From contig JAQUPD010000003.1 in assembly GCA_028716785.1 (NCBI GenBank), positions 1-64,000 of the forward strand: a DNA stretch of 64,000 bases. The letters run 5' to 3'. The translations under genes were made by a program, and so were the position numbers. The notes beneath the pieces were generated by a model. The model saw only the letters and a program-made list of their open reading frames with translations. It was not told the DNA's origin and did no database searches. Each line of letters opens with the position of its first letter. Position 1 is the first letter of the stretch. Source of the DNA: Fidelibacterota bacterium (GTDB lineage: Bacteria > Fidelibacterota > Fidelibacteria > Fidelibacterales > Fidelibacteraceae). This document shows positions 1 through 8,612 of the stretch, one piece after another.

Positions 1-1
1 T

Positions 2-1432
2 ATTGATTCTGCGGCTATCACACGGCTTGAAGAGGGGCGAGCTTTTCTTGAAGAGGAAATACAAAAGGGGAAGGTGATGTATGGGGTAAATACAGGGTTT
101 GGCCATTTTGCCCAAGTACGTATCTCTGATGATAAATTGGATGAACTGCAGGTGAATCTGATACGAAGCCATGCTGCTGGGGTAGGTCCTCTTGTAGAAG
201 ATGACATTGTTCGCCTAATAATGTTTATAAAAATTCAAAGTTTAATTCAGGGATACTCTGGGGTTCGTCCAGATGTTGTTGATCAGCTTGTGTTCTTTTT
301 AAATCAGGATATTCTTCCCTGCATTCCTTCTAAAGGGAGCGTGGGTGCTTCTGGTGATTTAGCCCCCTTAGCCCACATGGCACTTTCCCTTCTCGGAGAA
401 GATAAGGTACGATATAAGGGGAGGGAGGAAGACGCTGCTAATATCCTGAAAACCCTAAGTCGAAAGCCCCTTATCCTTAAAGAAAAAGAAGGACTTGCCC
501 TTATTAATGGTACTCAATCCATGGCAGCACATGGTATTATGGCCTTGATTCGCACAGAGAATATTTTATATTCAAGTGAACTGATTTTTTCCCTTTCTCT
601 CGATGCCATGAAAGCTTCTCTTGCTCCTTTTCATAAAACCATCCATGAAGTAAAAGGCTCGCCTTTTAATGTAGCATGCGCCGAAAGAATCCGCTTTTAT
701 CTTCAAAAAAGTGAAATTAATCGCTCTCATGAGCATTGTGATAAAGTCCAGGATCCCTACTGCTTTCGCTGCTATGCGCAAGTGTGCGGCGCTGTTTGGG
801 AAGCTTTTGATCATGTAAAACAGATTGTTCTTAGAGAAGTAAATGGCGTTTCCGATAATCCCCTCATTTTTAAAGAAGAAAAGCTGGTAATCAGCGGTGG
901 AAACTTTCACGGTGAATCCCTAGCTCTTGCCTTGGATTACTTAGCTATGGCTGTGAGTGAACTTGCCAATATTGCCGAACGACGAATTTCTGAATTGGTA
1001 GATTCCCGCATGTCTCGCCTTCCAGATTTTTTAGTCAATGAAAGCGGTGTGAATAGCGGATTTATGATAGCCCATGTCACCGCAGCAGCCTTGGTCTCAG
1101 AAAATAAAGGACTCGCAACACCTGCCTCAATCGATAGCATTCCTACTTCTACTAATCAGGAGGATCACGTGAGTATGGGACATCGAGCAGCCCGTAAACT
1201 TCTGGAAATTATTGAAAATACCGAAACAGTTTTAGCTATTGAATACCTCGTGGCTGCCGAAGGCATTGATTTTCATAGACCCCTAAAAACAAGTCCATTC
1301 CTGGAAAAAATTCATGGACGGTTACGTCAACACGTTCCTCACCTCGATAAAGATCGCATCATGTATAAAGATATTCAACACTCTTTGGCTATTATCAAAA
1401 GTGGCTATCTATCTCACCTGGCCAGACAGTAA
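2..1432 (+). CDS. hutH: Histidine ammonia-lyase, 5' end cut by window edge
   Basis: Deaminates L-histidine to trans-urocanate, the first step of the Hut pathway, in the cytoplasm. The reading frame is open from base 2, so the gene starts outside the window; 476 codons are visible against about 500-510 in the family, so roughly 30 residues are missing. The Ala-Ser-Gly triplet that cyclises to the MIO cofactor lies in VGASGDLAPL (bases 347-355). YGVNTGFG carries the conserved active-site Tyr, and RSHAAGVG carries the His that favours histidine over tyrosine or phenylalanine. ISGGNFHGE and the C-terminal STNQEDHVSMG are further family motifs. No hutU, hutI or hutG follows: the next gene is rpsT on the other strand. 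An aromatic-acid lyase is possible but less likely given the SHAAG motif. Confidence 0.93.
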   Translation: MDSAAITRLEEGRAFLEEEIQKGKVMYGVNTGFGHFAQVRISDDKLDELQVNLIRSHAAGVGPLVEDDIVRLIMFIKIQSLIQGYSGVRPDVVDQLVFFLNQDILPCIPSKGSVGASGDLAPLAHMALSLLGEDKVRYKGREEDAANILKTLSRKPLILKEKEGLALINGTQSMAAHGIMALIRTENILYSSELIFSLSLDAMKASLAPFHKTIHEVKGSPFNVACAERIRFYLQKSEINRSHEHCDKVQDPYCFRCYAQVCGAVWEAFDHVKQIVLREVNGVSDNPLIFKEEKLVISGGNFHGESLALALDYLAMAVSELANIAERRISELVDSRMSRLPDFLVNESGVNSGFMIAHVTAAALVSENKGLATPASIDSIPTSTNQEDHVSMGHRAARKLLEIIENTETVLAIEYLVAAEGIDFHRPLKTSPFLEKIHGRLRQHVPHLDKDRIMYKDIQHSLAIIKSGYLSHLARQ

Positions 1433-1445
1433 ATAGGTAACAAAT

Positions 1446-1473
1446 AAAAAGGCCTTATAGAGGCCCTTCTTTG
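1446..1473. terminator. Putative bidirectional terminator between hutH and rpsT
   Basis: A short GC stem, GGCCT/AGGCC around a TATAG loop, has an A-run on its left and a T-rich stretch on its right. It lies between convergent hutH and rpsT and could end transcription from both sides. The stem is only 5-6 bp, so this is moderately supported. Confidence 0.5.
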
Positions 1474-1494
1474 AAAAATATGTTTTTAAGAGAT

Positions 1495-1749
1495 TTATTG
1501 AATAGAATGTAAATGACTGGCTAAACGGGATTTAATATCTGCAGCCCGATTTTTGTGGATAATTCCCTTCTGGGCTACTTTATCTACAAGAGAATAGACG
1601 CTTGGAAGCTTTTTTTCAGCATCCTCGCGGGACTCCAAAGCCATAAATTTTTTAACTTCAGTCTTTACCCTTGATTTATAATGTCGATTACGAAGTCTAC
1701 GTTTTTCTGCCTGACGAATTCTCTTCTTTGTCGATAATGAATATGCCAT
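1495..1749 (-). CDS. rpsT: 30S ribosomal protein S20
   Basis: S20 is a small primary 16S rRNA-binding protein of the 30S subunit. The 84-residue product matches the family in length and pattern: a highly basic N-terminus (STKKRIRQAEKRRLRNRHYK) and the conserved C-terminal KGIIHKNRAADIKSRLA motif. The ATG is preceded on the minus strand by a strong GGAGGAAC Shine-Dalgarno sequence. It is monocistronic and convergent with hutH. Confidence 0.97.
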   Translation of the reverse strand: MAYSLSTKKRIRQAEKRRLRNRHYKSRVKTEVKKFMALESREDAEKKLPSVYSLVDKVAQKGIIHKNRAADIKSRLASHLHSIQ

Positions 1750-1856
1750 GTTCCTCCTTTTCTTTTACAGGCTAAAAATTTATTTTTATTTCCATCTAAT
1801 GTCAATAAAATTGTATAAATATTATTTGAAAGTTTTCAAGCGTTTCAAACCATAGC

Positions 1857-2606
1857 GTGATAGGAATTATGGTCATTGTGCTTAAATGTATTATTGGAAT
1901 TTTAATATGTATCCTCTTGGTTTTTATTGGCATTCTTTTTATTCCTTTTCATATAAAAGTCCACGGAATAAAGCGGAATAAGGCAATTCAGGTAAAAAGT
2001 TCAGCCTATTGGCTTCCCTGGATTATGAGGATTCGATTCCTTTATTGCCAGAATACATTCAGTGTCTCGCTCATTCTCTTTGGTATCCCTCTAAAAATCC
2101 CCCTCAAAAAAAATCCCCCAAAAAAAGAGAGTGTGACAAAAAAGTCAAAAGAAGGGCAGAGGGGAGGGGAAAAAGAATTCTTCCAAGATAAAGAGCTTCT
2201 AAAAACAAAAACCATACCGGATGAAAAGAAACAACCTTCTAAAGGGAAACAGATTATAGAAAAAATTATTTTTTATAAACCTTTTATCAAAGATACGGTA
2301 TTGCCTGAAATAAAAAAAATAAGACATTATTTTCATATCCACATTAATCACATCCATCTTATGTATGGTCATCCGGATCCAGCCATCACGGGCTATTGTC
2401 AGGGAATGGTAGAAGCCATGAAGCCCTTTCTTGATGAGATTCCTATTTTTTCTTTGGTAGAAACATCCTTTTTTTATGACAAAAAGAGGTTAGATTTTAT
2501 TATCAAAGCATATTTTACCATGAATTTGTATGGTATTGTTCTTAGATTATTTATTATTTGGCGAAGATATCGAAAAGAGTATCAGCATTATGATGATAAA
2601 GGATAA
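1857..2606 (+). CDS. DUF2953-like (YtfI-type) membrane-anchored protein
   Basis: A 249-residue protein with one strongly hydrophobic N-terminal helix (about residues 5-28), then a short beta-rich stretch, a Lys/Glu-rich low-complexity linker (about 85-135) and a C-terminal part containing HIHINHIHLMYGHPDPAITG. The last segment and the single membrane anchor resemble the DUF2953/YtfI family, where a 'GxxDPAxTG' motif is typical. The next gene, 3 bases away, is a YtfJ homologue, and the ytfI-ytfJ pair is the arrangement known from Bacillus. The start is uncertain: GTG at 1857 has no Shine-Dalgarno, and an in-frame ATG at 1869 follows a weak AGGA. Molecular function is unknown. Confidence 0.7.
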   Translation: MIGIMVIVLKCIIGILICILLVFIGILFIPFHIKVHGIKRNKAIQVKSSAYWLPWIMRIRFLYCQNTFSVSLILFGIPLKIPLKKNPPKKESVTKKSKEGQRGGEKEFFQDKELLKTKTIPDEKKQPSKGKQIIEKIIFYKPFIKDTVLPEIKKIRHYFHIHINHIHLMYGHPDPAITGYCQGMVEAMKPFLDEIPIFSLVETSFFYDKKRLDFIIKAYFTMNLYGIVLRLFIIWRRYRKEYQHYDDKG

Positions 2607-2609
2607 GCC

Positions 2610-2972
2610 ATGAATCAAACTCTGGAAAAGCTTCTTGATAAAGCCCACGAGTTTTTAAATACAAAAACAGTTGTGGGAGACCCTATTTATGTTGAGGATG
2701 TGACCTTAATTCCCATATCAAAAATATCGGTTGGGTTTGGGAGTGGGGATCACAACAATAAAAAAAGTAGCAGTAATGATTCCTCTATCTCTGAGGGATT
2801 TGGTGGAGGGATGATAATAAATCCCATTGCTGTAATTGCTGTTCACGAGGGGCATGCAAAGCTCATGATGCTTTCTGAAAAAGACCATGAAGTGAGTAAA
2901 ATTTTGGATTTGGTACCCGATTTACTGGATCGTTTTGCCCCTAAAAAAACAAATACATCGGAGGAAAAATAA
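2610..2972 (+). CDS. ytfJ: GerW/YtfJ family protein
   Basis: A 120-residue protein of the Spore_YtfJ (GerW) family. Seen here: an N-terminal helix (LEKLLDKAHEFL), the VVGDPIYVEDVTLIPISKIS strand pair, a VGFGSG glycine motif, a Ser/Asn-rich insert, then GFGGGMIINPIAVIAVHEG, the hallmark second glycine motif of the family. A hydrophobic helix follows near the C-terminus. In Bacillus the protein is needed for spore germination, but the family is widespread in non-sporulating bacteria, where its role is unknown. It sits between the DUF2953-like gene and the Crp/Fnr regulator with almost no spacing, so the three are probably co-transcribed. Confidence 0.88.
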   Translation: MNQTLEKLLDKAHEFLNTKTVVGDPIYVEDVTLIPISKISVGFGSGDHNNKKSSSNDSSISEGFGGGMIINPIAVIAVHEGHAKLMMLSEKDHEVSKILDLVPDLLDRFAPKKTNTSEEK

Positions 2973-3653
2973 ATGGATATTTCATTACTACGCCAAATTC
3001 CCCTTTTTGAAGATCTTTCTGACGATGAACTTGCCCATATTGCCCAATTAATCCATGTAAAAACATACGAAAAAAATAAAGTGATTCTTTTGGAAGAGGA
3101 TCTTGGGGATACTCTTTTTATCATTAGTAAAGGTTCTGTAAAAATTAGTCGGATCAATGAGGATGGCAAAGAAGTGATTTTGAGTATTCTCTCTGATGGA
3201 GAATTCTTCGGGGAAATGTCTATCCTGGATGGAGAATCCCGGTCTGCCAATGTGGTTGCCCTTGAACCGTCAGAAGTGTTTATGCTGAAACGCTCTGATT
3301 TTCTTGATATGTTGGAAAAATACCCCAAAATTTCTATTCATTTACTTGAGGAACTTGCCCGCCGCCTTCGTCGGAGTGACCAGCAAATAGAAAGTCTCTC
3401 CTTAAGCGATGCCGAACATCGGGTCGCCAATACGCTTATCCGCCTTGCAGAAGATTTGGGGGTTCATTTTAAAGGATCGGTAACTATTGAGGAAATTCCT
3501 CTTCAACAAGATATTGCAAATATGGCAGGTACATCTCGTGAAACAGTTTCACGAATGCTAAAAATGCTCGAAAATAAAGGACTCATCACGCGGGATGGCC
3601 GGAAACTTATTATAAATAATTATTTGGAATTCTATCGGAATTTTGCAACATAA
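2973..3653 (+). CDS. Crp/Fnr family transcriptional regulator
   Basis: A 226-residue DNA-binding regulator. Residues 1-120 form a cyclic-nucleotide-binding beta-roll with the phosphate-binding cassette GEFFGEMSILDGESRSA; the Arg-Ser-Ala end resembles cAMP-binding members. Residues 150-220 form a winged helix with recognition helix TSRETVSRMLKML. There is no cysteine anywhere, so this is not an Fe-S FNR-type oxygen sensor. The ATG directly follows the ytfJ stop, with GGAGGAAAAATA as ribosome binding site. Targets cannot be read from the sequence; a TCACA-N6-TGTGA element upstream of the FecR gene is noted separately. Effector identity is inferred only. Confidence 0.93.
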   Translation: MDISLLRQIPLFEDLSDDELAHIAQLIHVKTYEKNKVILLEEDLGDTLFIISKGSVKISRINEDGKEVILSILSDGEFFGEMSILDGESRSANVVALEPSEVFMLKRSDFLDMLEKYPKISIHLLEELARRLRRSDQQIESLSLSDAEHRVANTLIRLAEDLGVHFKGSVTIEEIPLQQDIANMAGTSRETVSRMLKMLENKGLITRDGRKLIINNYLEFYRNFAT

Positions 3654-3695
3654 TTCCCACTTTTACGATTGATACAAAGAGAATTTTAGCTTATT

Positions 3696-4640
3696 ATGAT
3701 ATTCATGATACATGAAGTACTTCCTTATGCCCGGCATGGTTTTCGGTATAATCACTATAAATTTTTTCTTGACGATATGTTTCACACTCGTGTCCAGCGG
3801 CTGTCAATTGAAACAGGATTTACGTGTCCTAATCGCGATGGTTCAAAAGGAAAAGGGGGGTGCATTTACTGTAATAATCTGGCATTTATGCCCCCGTATG
3901 TTTTATCCGGTACTTTGGATGATCAAATAAAAAACGGTATCGCCTATCTCAAAAAACGGTTTAAGGCAGAAAAATTCATCCTTTATTTTCAAAGTTACAC
4001 AAATACCTATGGACCTGTGGCTGTGTTGGAAAAGAAAATCCAACAGGCCTTGGAAAACAAAGAGATCATCGGCATTTCCGTCTCCACGCGCCCCGATTGC
4101 CTTGACATGGATGTCCTTGCATTTTTACAGGATCTTAGTAAGAATATTCCTGTAAATCTTGAAATTGGAATCGAGTCTATCTATGAAAAAACCCTCACAT
4201 GGATGAATCGGTGTCATTCCATGAAAGATACCTACCAGGCTTTATCGCTTCTTGAAAAATATTCCTTTGATGTAACTGCCCATCTTATTTTGGGATCACC
4301 CACAGAAACGCGGGAAGAGATGCTTGCCATGACACGGGAAATTAATCGCTGGAATCTTCAGTTTCTCAAGCTCCACCATTTACAAGTTCTTAAAGAGTCT
4401 CCCCTGGGAAAAATCTATCAAAAAAATCCTTTTCACCTCTTTTTATATGAGGAATACCTTGATATTATCACTGAATTTATTGCCCGTATTAAGCCGGATA
4501 TCATTTTTCAACGCCTTTTTGCTGAAGCTCCTCGTCAATATCTTATAGCTCCTGTTTGGGGAAAAAGGACTCCAGAGATCGTTATGGATATTCAAAAAAC
4601 GATGAGAGAAAAGAATCTCTGGCAGGCAGACAAGCGATGA
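3696..4640 (+). CDS. YhcC/TIGR01212-type radical SAM protein
   Basis: A 314-residue radical SAM protein of the YhcC family. The iron-sulfur motif is the family's characteristic spaced form, C-x11-C-x2-C, in FTCPNRDGSKGKGGCIYC. Further family landmarks are the YFQSYTNTYGP segment, the VSTRPDC strand and EIGIESIYEKTLTWMNR. Enzymes with this fold cleave SAM to a 5'-deoxyadenosyl radical; the substrate of this subfamily is not established. It follows the Crp/Fnr gene by 42 bases. Two nearby Met codons (residues 1 and 4) make the exact start ambiguous by a few residues. Confidence 0.92.
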   Translation: MIFMIHEVLPYARHGFRYNHYKFFLDDMFHTRVQRLSIETGFTCPNRDGSKGKGGCIYCNNLAFMPPYVLSGTLDDQIKNGIAYLKKRFKAEKFILYFQSYTNTYGPVAVLEKKIQQALENKEIIGISVSTRPDCLDMDVLAFLQDLSKNIPVNLEIGIESIYEKTLTWMNRCHSMKDTYQALSLLEKYSFDVTAHLILGSPTETREEMLAMTREINRWNLQFLKLHHLQVLKESPLGKIYQKNPFHLFLYEEYLDIITEFIARIKPDIIFQRLFAEAPRQYLIAPVWGKRTPEIVMDIQKTMREKNLWQADKR

Positions 4641-4767
4641 AAGATATAAGAGATCCCTTGATAAGCGATTTCTTAACCCATCGTCGAAATTATCAATCAT
4701 CCTTTATCAATTAATTTCATATATTTGCACGTTGTTTTGAGAATCAATGATAACATGGAGTATATGC

Positions 4768-6063
4768 ATGACGGATCATGTTCTTGTTAAAGATGTCCCG
4801 CAATATGTAGAAAAAGAAATTACCTTGCGAGGATGGGTCTACAATATTCGTAAAAGTGGAAAAATTTGGTTTTTAATTTTTAGAGATGGAACGAATTGGA
4901 TTCAGTGCGTTATTGTGAGAAATGAAGTTTCAGAAGATGTTTTTGAAATGAAAAATACTTTAACCCAAGAGTCTTCCATCGAAATTCGTGGTGTCGTAAA
5001 ATCGGCACCTCGGCAAGCTTTTGGCTACGAAATATTGGTGAAAGATATCAAAATATTTCAAATTGCAGAATCTTATCCCATTGCTTTAAAAGAGCATGGG
5101 ATAGAATTTCTTTTAGATAATCGTCACCTTTGGCTTCGTAGCCATAAACCCCATGCAATCCTTACCATTCGGTCGGAAGTTGAAAAAGCGTGTAGGGATT
5201 TTTTTGATGAACGGGATTTTGTTCTTGTGGATTCCCCCATGTTTACTCCCAATGCTGCTGAAGGGACTACAACACTGTTTGAAACGGATTATTTTGGTCG
5301 GAAAGCGTATTTAACGCAATCGGGGCAGCTTTATAGTGAAGCAGCCATCATGGCTTTTCATAAAACCTATTGCTTTGGTCCCTGTTTTCGGGCAGAAAAG
5401 TCCAAAACACGCCGCCATTTAACTGAATTTTGGATGATTGAACCAGAAATGGCTTTTTACGACATTTTTGACACGATGGATTTGGCTGAAGAATTTGTGA
5501 GCTATTTAGTTCAACGAGTGCTGAAAAAATGTCAGAATCAATTGACGTTTCTGAAACGCGATTTCAATCGCTTAGAAGCAATTGTTCCCCCTTTTCCCAG
5601 AATTACGTATGATGAAGCGGTGGAAATTTTGAAGAAAAAAGGTTTTAATTTTACATGGGGCGAGGATTTTGGGGCACCTCATGAAACGGCGATTTCTGAA
5701 GATTTTGATAAACCTATCATGATTTGGAAATGGCCGGCAGAAGCCAAAGCGTTTTATATGAAACGAGATCCTGAGGATGAACGCTATGTATTGGGAGTCG
5801 ATATGATTGCACCCGAAGGATATGGCGAAATTATCGGAGGGAGTCAACGTGAAGAAGATATCAATAAGCTTCTTGCACGGCTTAAAAAAGAAAACCTTCC
5901 CGAAGAAGTATTCAATTGGTTTCTTGATATCCGTCGCTATGGCTCAGTGCCACATGCCGGTTTTGGCCTCGGCCTTGAGCGAACACTTCAATGGATTTGT
6001 GGTGTGCACCATATCCGCGAATGTATTCCCTGGCCACGAACTATGGTCCGCTTGAATCCCTAA
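4768..6063 (+). CDS. asnS: Asparaginyl-tRNA synthetase
   Basis: Class IIb synthetase that charges tRNA-Asn with asparagine. The N-terminal OB fold (ITLRGWVYNIRKSGK, then FLIFRDGTNWIQCV) binds the anticodon. The catalytic core has class II motif 2 in FRAEKSKTRRHLTEFWMIEP and motif 3 in GFGLGLERTLQWICG. The MIEPEMAFYD element supports AsnRS over AspRS. The reading frame could begin at ATG 4747, but ATG 4768 has GGAG seven bases upstream and gives the usual length (431 residues), so it is chosen. The gene stands alone, with about 100 bases before it and 180 after. Confidence 0.95.
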   Translation: MTDHVLVKDVPQYVEKEITLRGWVYNIRKSGKIWFLIFRDGTNWIQCVIVRNEVSEDVFEMKNTLTQESSIEIRGVVKSAPRQAFGYEILVKDIKIFQIAESYPIALKEHGIEFLLDNRHLWLRSHKPHAILTIRSEVEKACRDFFDERDFVLVDSPMFTPNAAEGTTTLFETDYFGRKAYLTQSGQLYSEAAIMAFHKTYCFGPCFRAEKSKTRRHLTEFWMIEPEMAFYDIFDTMDLAEEFVSYLVQRVLKKCQNQLTFLKRDFNRLEAIVPPFPRITYDEAVEILKKKGFNFTWGEDFGAPHETAISEDFDKPIMIWKWPAEAKAFYMKRDPEDERYVLGVDMIAPEGYGEIIGGSQREEDINKLLARLKKENLPEEVFNWFLDIRRYGSVPHAGFGLGLERTLQWICGVHHIRECIPWPRTMVRLNP

Positions 6064-6241
6064 CGGCCTGACATTTCCTGTACTTCCTAAGAGATATTCC
6101 CACTATGCCCTCAAAAGTGTGACAGGATAAAACGATTTTCTAAAAAAGATACTCAGAGTAAAGAGACTAACTTCCAAGGGATGTTATATATAAATCATTT
6201 TATTATCTTTTATTTTTAGCATTTTTTGTTTAAATTTTTCT

Positions 6242-6697
6242 ATGATAACACGTAAACCACTTATTGCAGTCTTTGGGGGACGGGAAGCAGATGAAAAAAC
6301 GTTGAAAGAGGCGGAATTATTTGGACAATTTTCTGCTGAAGCAGGATGGATTATCCTGTGTGGTGGTAAAAGCGGTGTTATGGAAGCGGTCTGCCGAGGC
6401 GTTGCTGAAAAAGGCGGACTTTCCATTGGACTTCTTCCTGAATCTGATAAGGCATCTGCTAATGAATATGTTACTATTTCCATTGCAACAGGACTTGGAT
6501 ATGCACGCAATGAGATTTTAGCCCTCGCCTGTGATGCTGCTTGTGCTTTTGGCGGAAAATATGGGACGCTTTCTGAAATTGCCCATACCTTGAATTTTCA
6601 AAAACCCGTTGCCAGTGTCTACTCGTGGAATATTGAAGGTGTTCATGTCTGTCAAACTGCCAGGGAGGCTTTTTTATGGATCAAAAAAAACCTCTAA
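6242..6697 (+). CDS. TIGR00725 / LOG-like Rossmann protein
   Basis: A 151-residue single-domain Rossmann-like protein of the TIGR00725 family, a relative of the LOG/DprA (SLOG) nucleotide-binding fold. Seen here: PLIAVFGGREADEKT, the glycine-rich LCGGKSGVMEAVCRG loop, the YARNEILALACDA helix and the AFGGKYGTLSEIA motif, equivalent to the LOG-family PGGxGTxxE motif. No function is established for the subfamily. Unlike true LOG enzymes the terminal motif is GGKYGTLSE rather than PGGxGTLEE, so phosphoribohydrolase activity should not be assumed. Its 3' end overlaps acyP by 22 bases. No clear Shine-Dalgarno precedes the ATG. Confidence 0.85.
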   Translation: MITRKPLIAVFGGREADEKTLKEAELFGQFSAEAGWIILCGGKSGVMEAVCRGVAEKGGLSIGLLPESDKASANEYVTISIATGLGYARNEILALACDAACAFGGKYGTLSEIAHTLNFQKPVASVYSWNIEGVHVCQTAREAFLWIKKNL

Positions 6698-6963
6698 TTA
6701 CACGAGAATATGTTCTTACGGGTCGTGTACAAGGTGTTGGATTTCGTTGGTTTACTCATAATCTTGCTTCTTATTATAACATCAAAGGATATGTCAAAAA
6801 CCAACCAGACGGCTCTGTTTTGGTGGTTGCCCAAGGGACAAAAGAAATGCTCGAACTCTTTGAAAAACGACTTGCTGAAGGTCCTACCTATGCTCTTATC
6901 AGAAATATGACAAAAGAAACGATAGAAACGGATGAAAGATATTCTCGTTTTGATATTCGGTAA
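6676..6963 (+). CDS. acyP: Acylphosphatase
   Basis: A 95-residue enzyme that hydrolyses carboxyl-phosphate bonds of acyl phosphates. The signature GRVQGVGFRWF contains catalytic Arg24, and GYVKNQPDGSV contains catalytic Asn42; both are intact. Length matches the family. The start overlaps the preceding gene by 22 bases, and GGAGG within CAGGGAGGCTT lies just upstream. nadE follows after 11 bases with its own AAGGAG, so the three genes look like one transcription unit. Confidence 0.96.
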   Translation: MDQKKPLITREYVLTGRVQGVGFRWFTHNLASYYNIKGYVKNQPDGSVLVVAQGTKEMLELFEKRLAEGPTYALIRNMTKETIETDERYSRFDIR

Positions 6964-6974
6964 AAGGAGAATCT

Positions 6975-8612
6975 ATGAAAATTGCTTTGATACAAATGAA
7001 CCCAACCGTTGGTGCCCTGAAAGAAAATACAGAAAAAATTCTTTCCTTTATTCAAGAGGCCCAGAAAAATGGAGCAGATCTTGTAGTGTTTCCTGAACTA
7101 TCCATTACAGGATATCCACCCCAAGATTTGATCTTTGAACCTAATTTTGTAACTAAAAATCGCACATTCTGCGAAAAAATTGCAAGAGAAACACAAACAC
7201 TGGATATAGTATCTTTAGTAGGATTTATAGATAACCCCACAAAAGACACGTATTACAATGCAATAGCTGTAATTTGTCAGGGAAAAATTGTTGATACGAT
7301 TTATAAAACCTTGCTTCCTACCTATGATGTTTTTGATGAGAAACGCTATTTTCAATCCAATCCATCCATTCATCCTGTTATCTGCAACATCAAGGGTAAA
7401 TCAGTATCCTTAGGCATTGAAATTTGTGAAGATTTGTGGGATGAGGCATATTCCATCAAAGTAACTCAGGAGCTTGTTCGACAGGGAGCTGATATAATTA
7501 TAAATTGTAGTGCCTCACCCTATAGTTATAAAAAGGTTGAAACCCGAAAAAAACAAATCCTCAAGAAGATACAAACATACCATATTCCCTTTTGTTATGT
7601 GAATTGTTGTGGAGGTCAGGATGAACTTATATTTGACGGGAATAGTTTTATGGTGGATTCTCACGGGCAATGGCTTGCTCATAACGGTTCTTTTGATGAA
7701 ACACTCTCTTATGTTGAATTGGATGATACCTTTTCAGCTCAAGATACCCTTGGTGAACCCATGTTTCATCCTGATGAAGAGCTATTTAAGGCATTAAAAA
7801 CGGGGGTACGGGATTATTTTCGAAAAACAGGGTTTACAGATGCTCTCTTAGGTCTTAGCGGAGGGATTGATTCCTCCCTTGTCGCTGTGATTGCTTCAGA
7901 AGCCTTAGGGTCCGATCATGTATGGGGAATTATCATGCCCTCCCAATTCAGTTCAGACCACTCAGTAAAAGATGCCATAGCACTGGCTAAAAATTTAGGA
8001 ATTCACTATGACATGTATTCCATACAAAAAATATATGAAATCGTTCTTGAAACCTTAAAAAAACCCTTTGAGGGAACGCCGTTTGGCTTAGCAGAAGAAA
8101 ATATTCAAGCACGAAGCCGAGGCATTCTTCTTATGGCTCTGGCAAATAAATTTCATCGACTTGTCTTGACAACAGGAAATAAAACGGAATTAGCTCTAGG
8201 ATATTCAACTCTCTATGGCGATATGGCGGGTTCATTGGCTGTTATCAGCGATTTAAATAAAGAAGATGTGTATCGCTTATCATATTTTGTGAATCAACAA
8301 GCTGGCTATGACAGAATTCCTGAAAATATTTTAACGAAAATTCCTTCTGCAGAACTTCGGGAAGGTCAAACGGACCCGTTTGACTATGCTATTGTGAGTC
8401 CACTCGTTGAAGCTCTTTTGAATCAGGAAAAATCGCTGGAAGACCTTGTGGAAGAAGGATATGATCGAGAGCTTGTGTGTCATATAAAAAAACTCATTTT
8501 TCAGGCAGAATACAAACGCCGGCAAACACCTCCGGGGCTCCGAGTTACTGAAAAGGCCTTTGGGATGGGACGTAAAATGCCAATTGTCAATAAATATATG
8601 GACGACGATTAA
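6975..8612 (+). CDS. nadE: Glutamine-dependent NAD+ synthetase
   Basis: Last step of NAD+ biosynthesis: ATP-dependent amidation of nicotinic acid adenine dinucleotide with glutamine as nitrogen donor. The N-terminal half (about 1-250) is a nitrilase-type amidase with the Glu-Lys-Cys triad visible in FPELSITGYPP, YKTLLPTYDVFDEKRYF and GIEICEDLW. The C-terminal half is the synthetase, with the PP-loop LGLSGGIDSSL and the downstream TTGNKTELALGYSTLYGD motif. The 545-residue length is typical of the two-domain form. The comEC frame overlaps its 3' end. Confidence 0.96.
   Translation: MKIALIQMNPTVGALKENTEKILSFIQEAQKNGADLVVFPELSITGYPPQDLIFEPNFVTKNRTFCEKIARETQTLDIVSLVGFIDNPTKDTYYNAIAVICQGKIVDTIYKTLLPTYDVFDEKRYFQSNPSIHPVICNIKGKSVSLGIEICEDLWDEAYSIKVTQELVRQGADIIINCSASPYSYKKVETRKKQILKKIQTYHIPFCYVNCCGGQDELIFDGNSFMVDSHGQWLAHNGSFDETLSYVELDDTFSAQDTLGEPMFHPDEELFKALKTGVRDYFRKTGFTDALLGLSGGIDSSLVAVIASEALGSDHVWGIIMPSQFSSDHSVKDAIALAKNLGIHYDMYSIQKIYEIVLETLKKPFEGTPFGLAEENIQARSRGILLMALANKFHRLVLTTGNKTELALGYSTLYGDMAGSLAVISDLNKEDVYRLSYFVNQQAGYDRIPENILTKIPSAELREGQTDPFDYAIVSPLVEALLNQEKSLEDLVEEGYDRELVCHIKKLIFQAEYKRRQTPPGLRVTEKAFGMGRKMPIVNKYMDDD

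Noticed and set aside
2843-3328. 161-codon open frame on the minus strand over ytfJ and the Crp gene
   Set aside because: Antisense to two clear genes, Ser-rich and without recognisable motifs; typical frame shadow.
2973-3653. FNR-type oxygen sensor
   Set aside because: The protein has no cysteine, so it cannot hold the Fe-S cluster.
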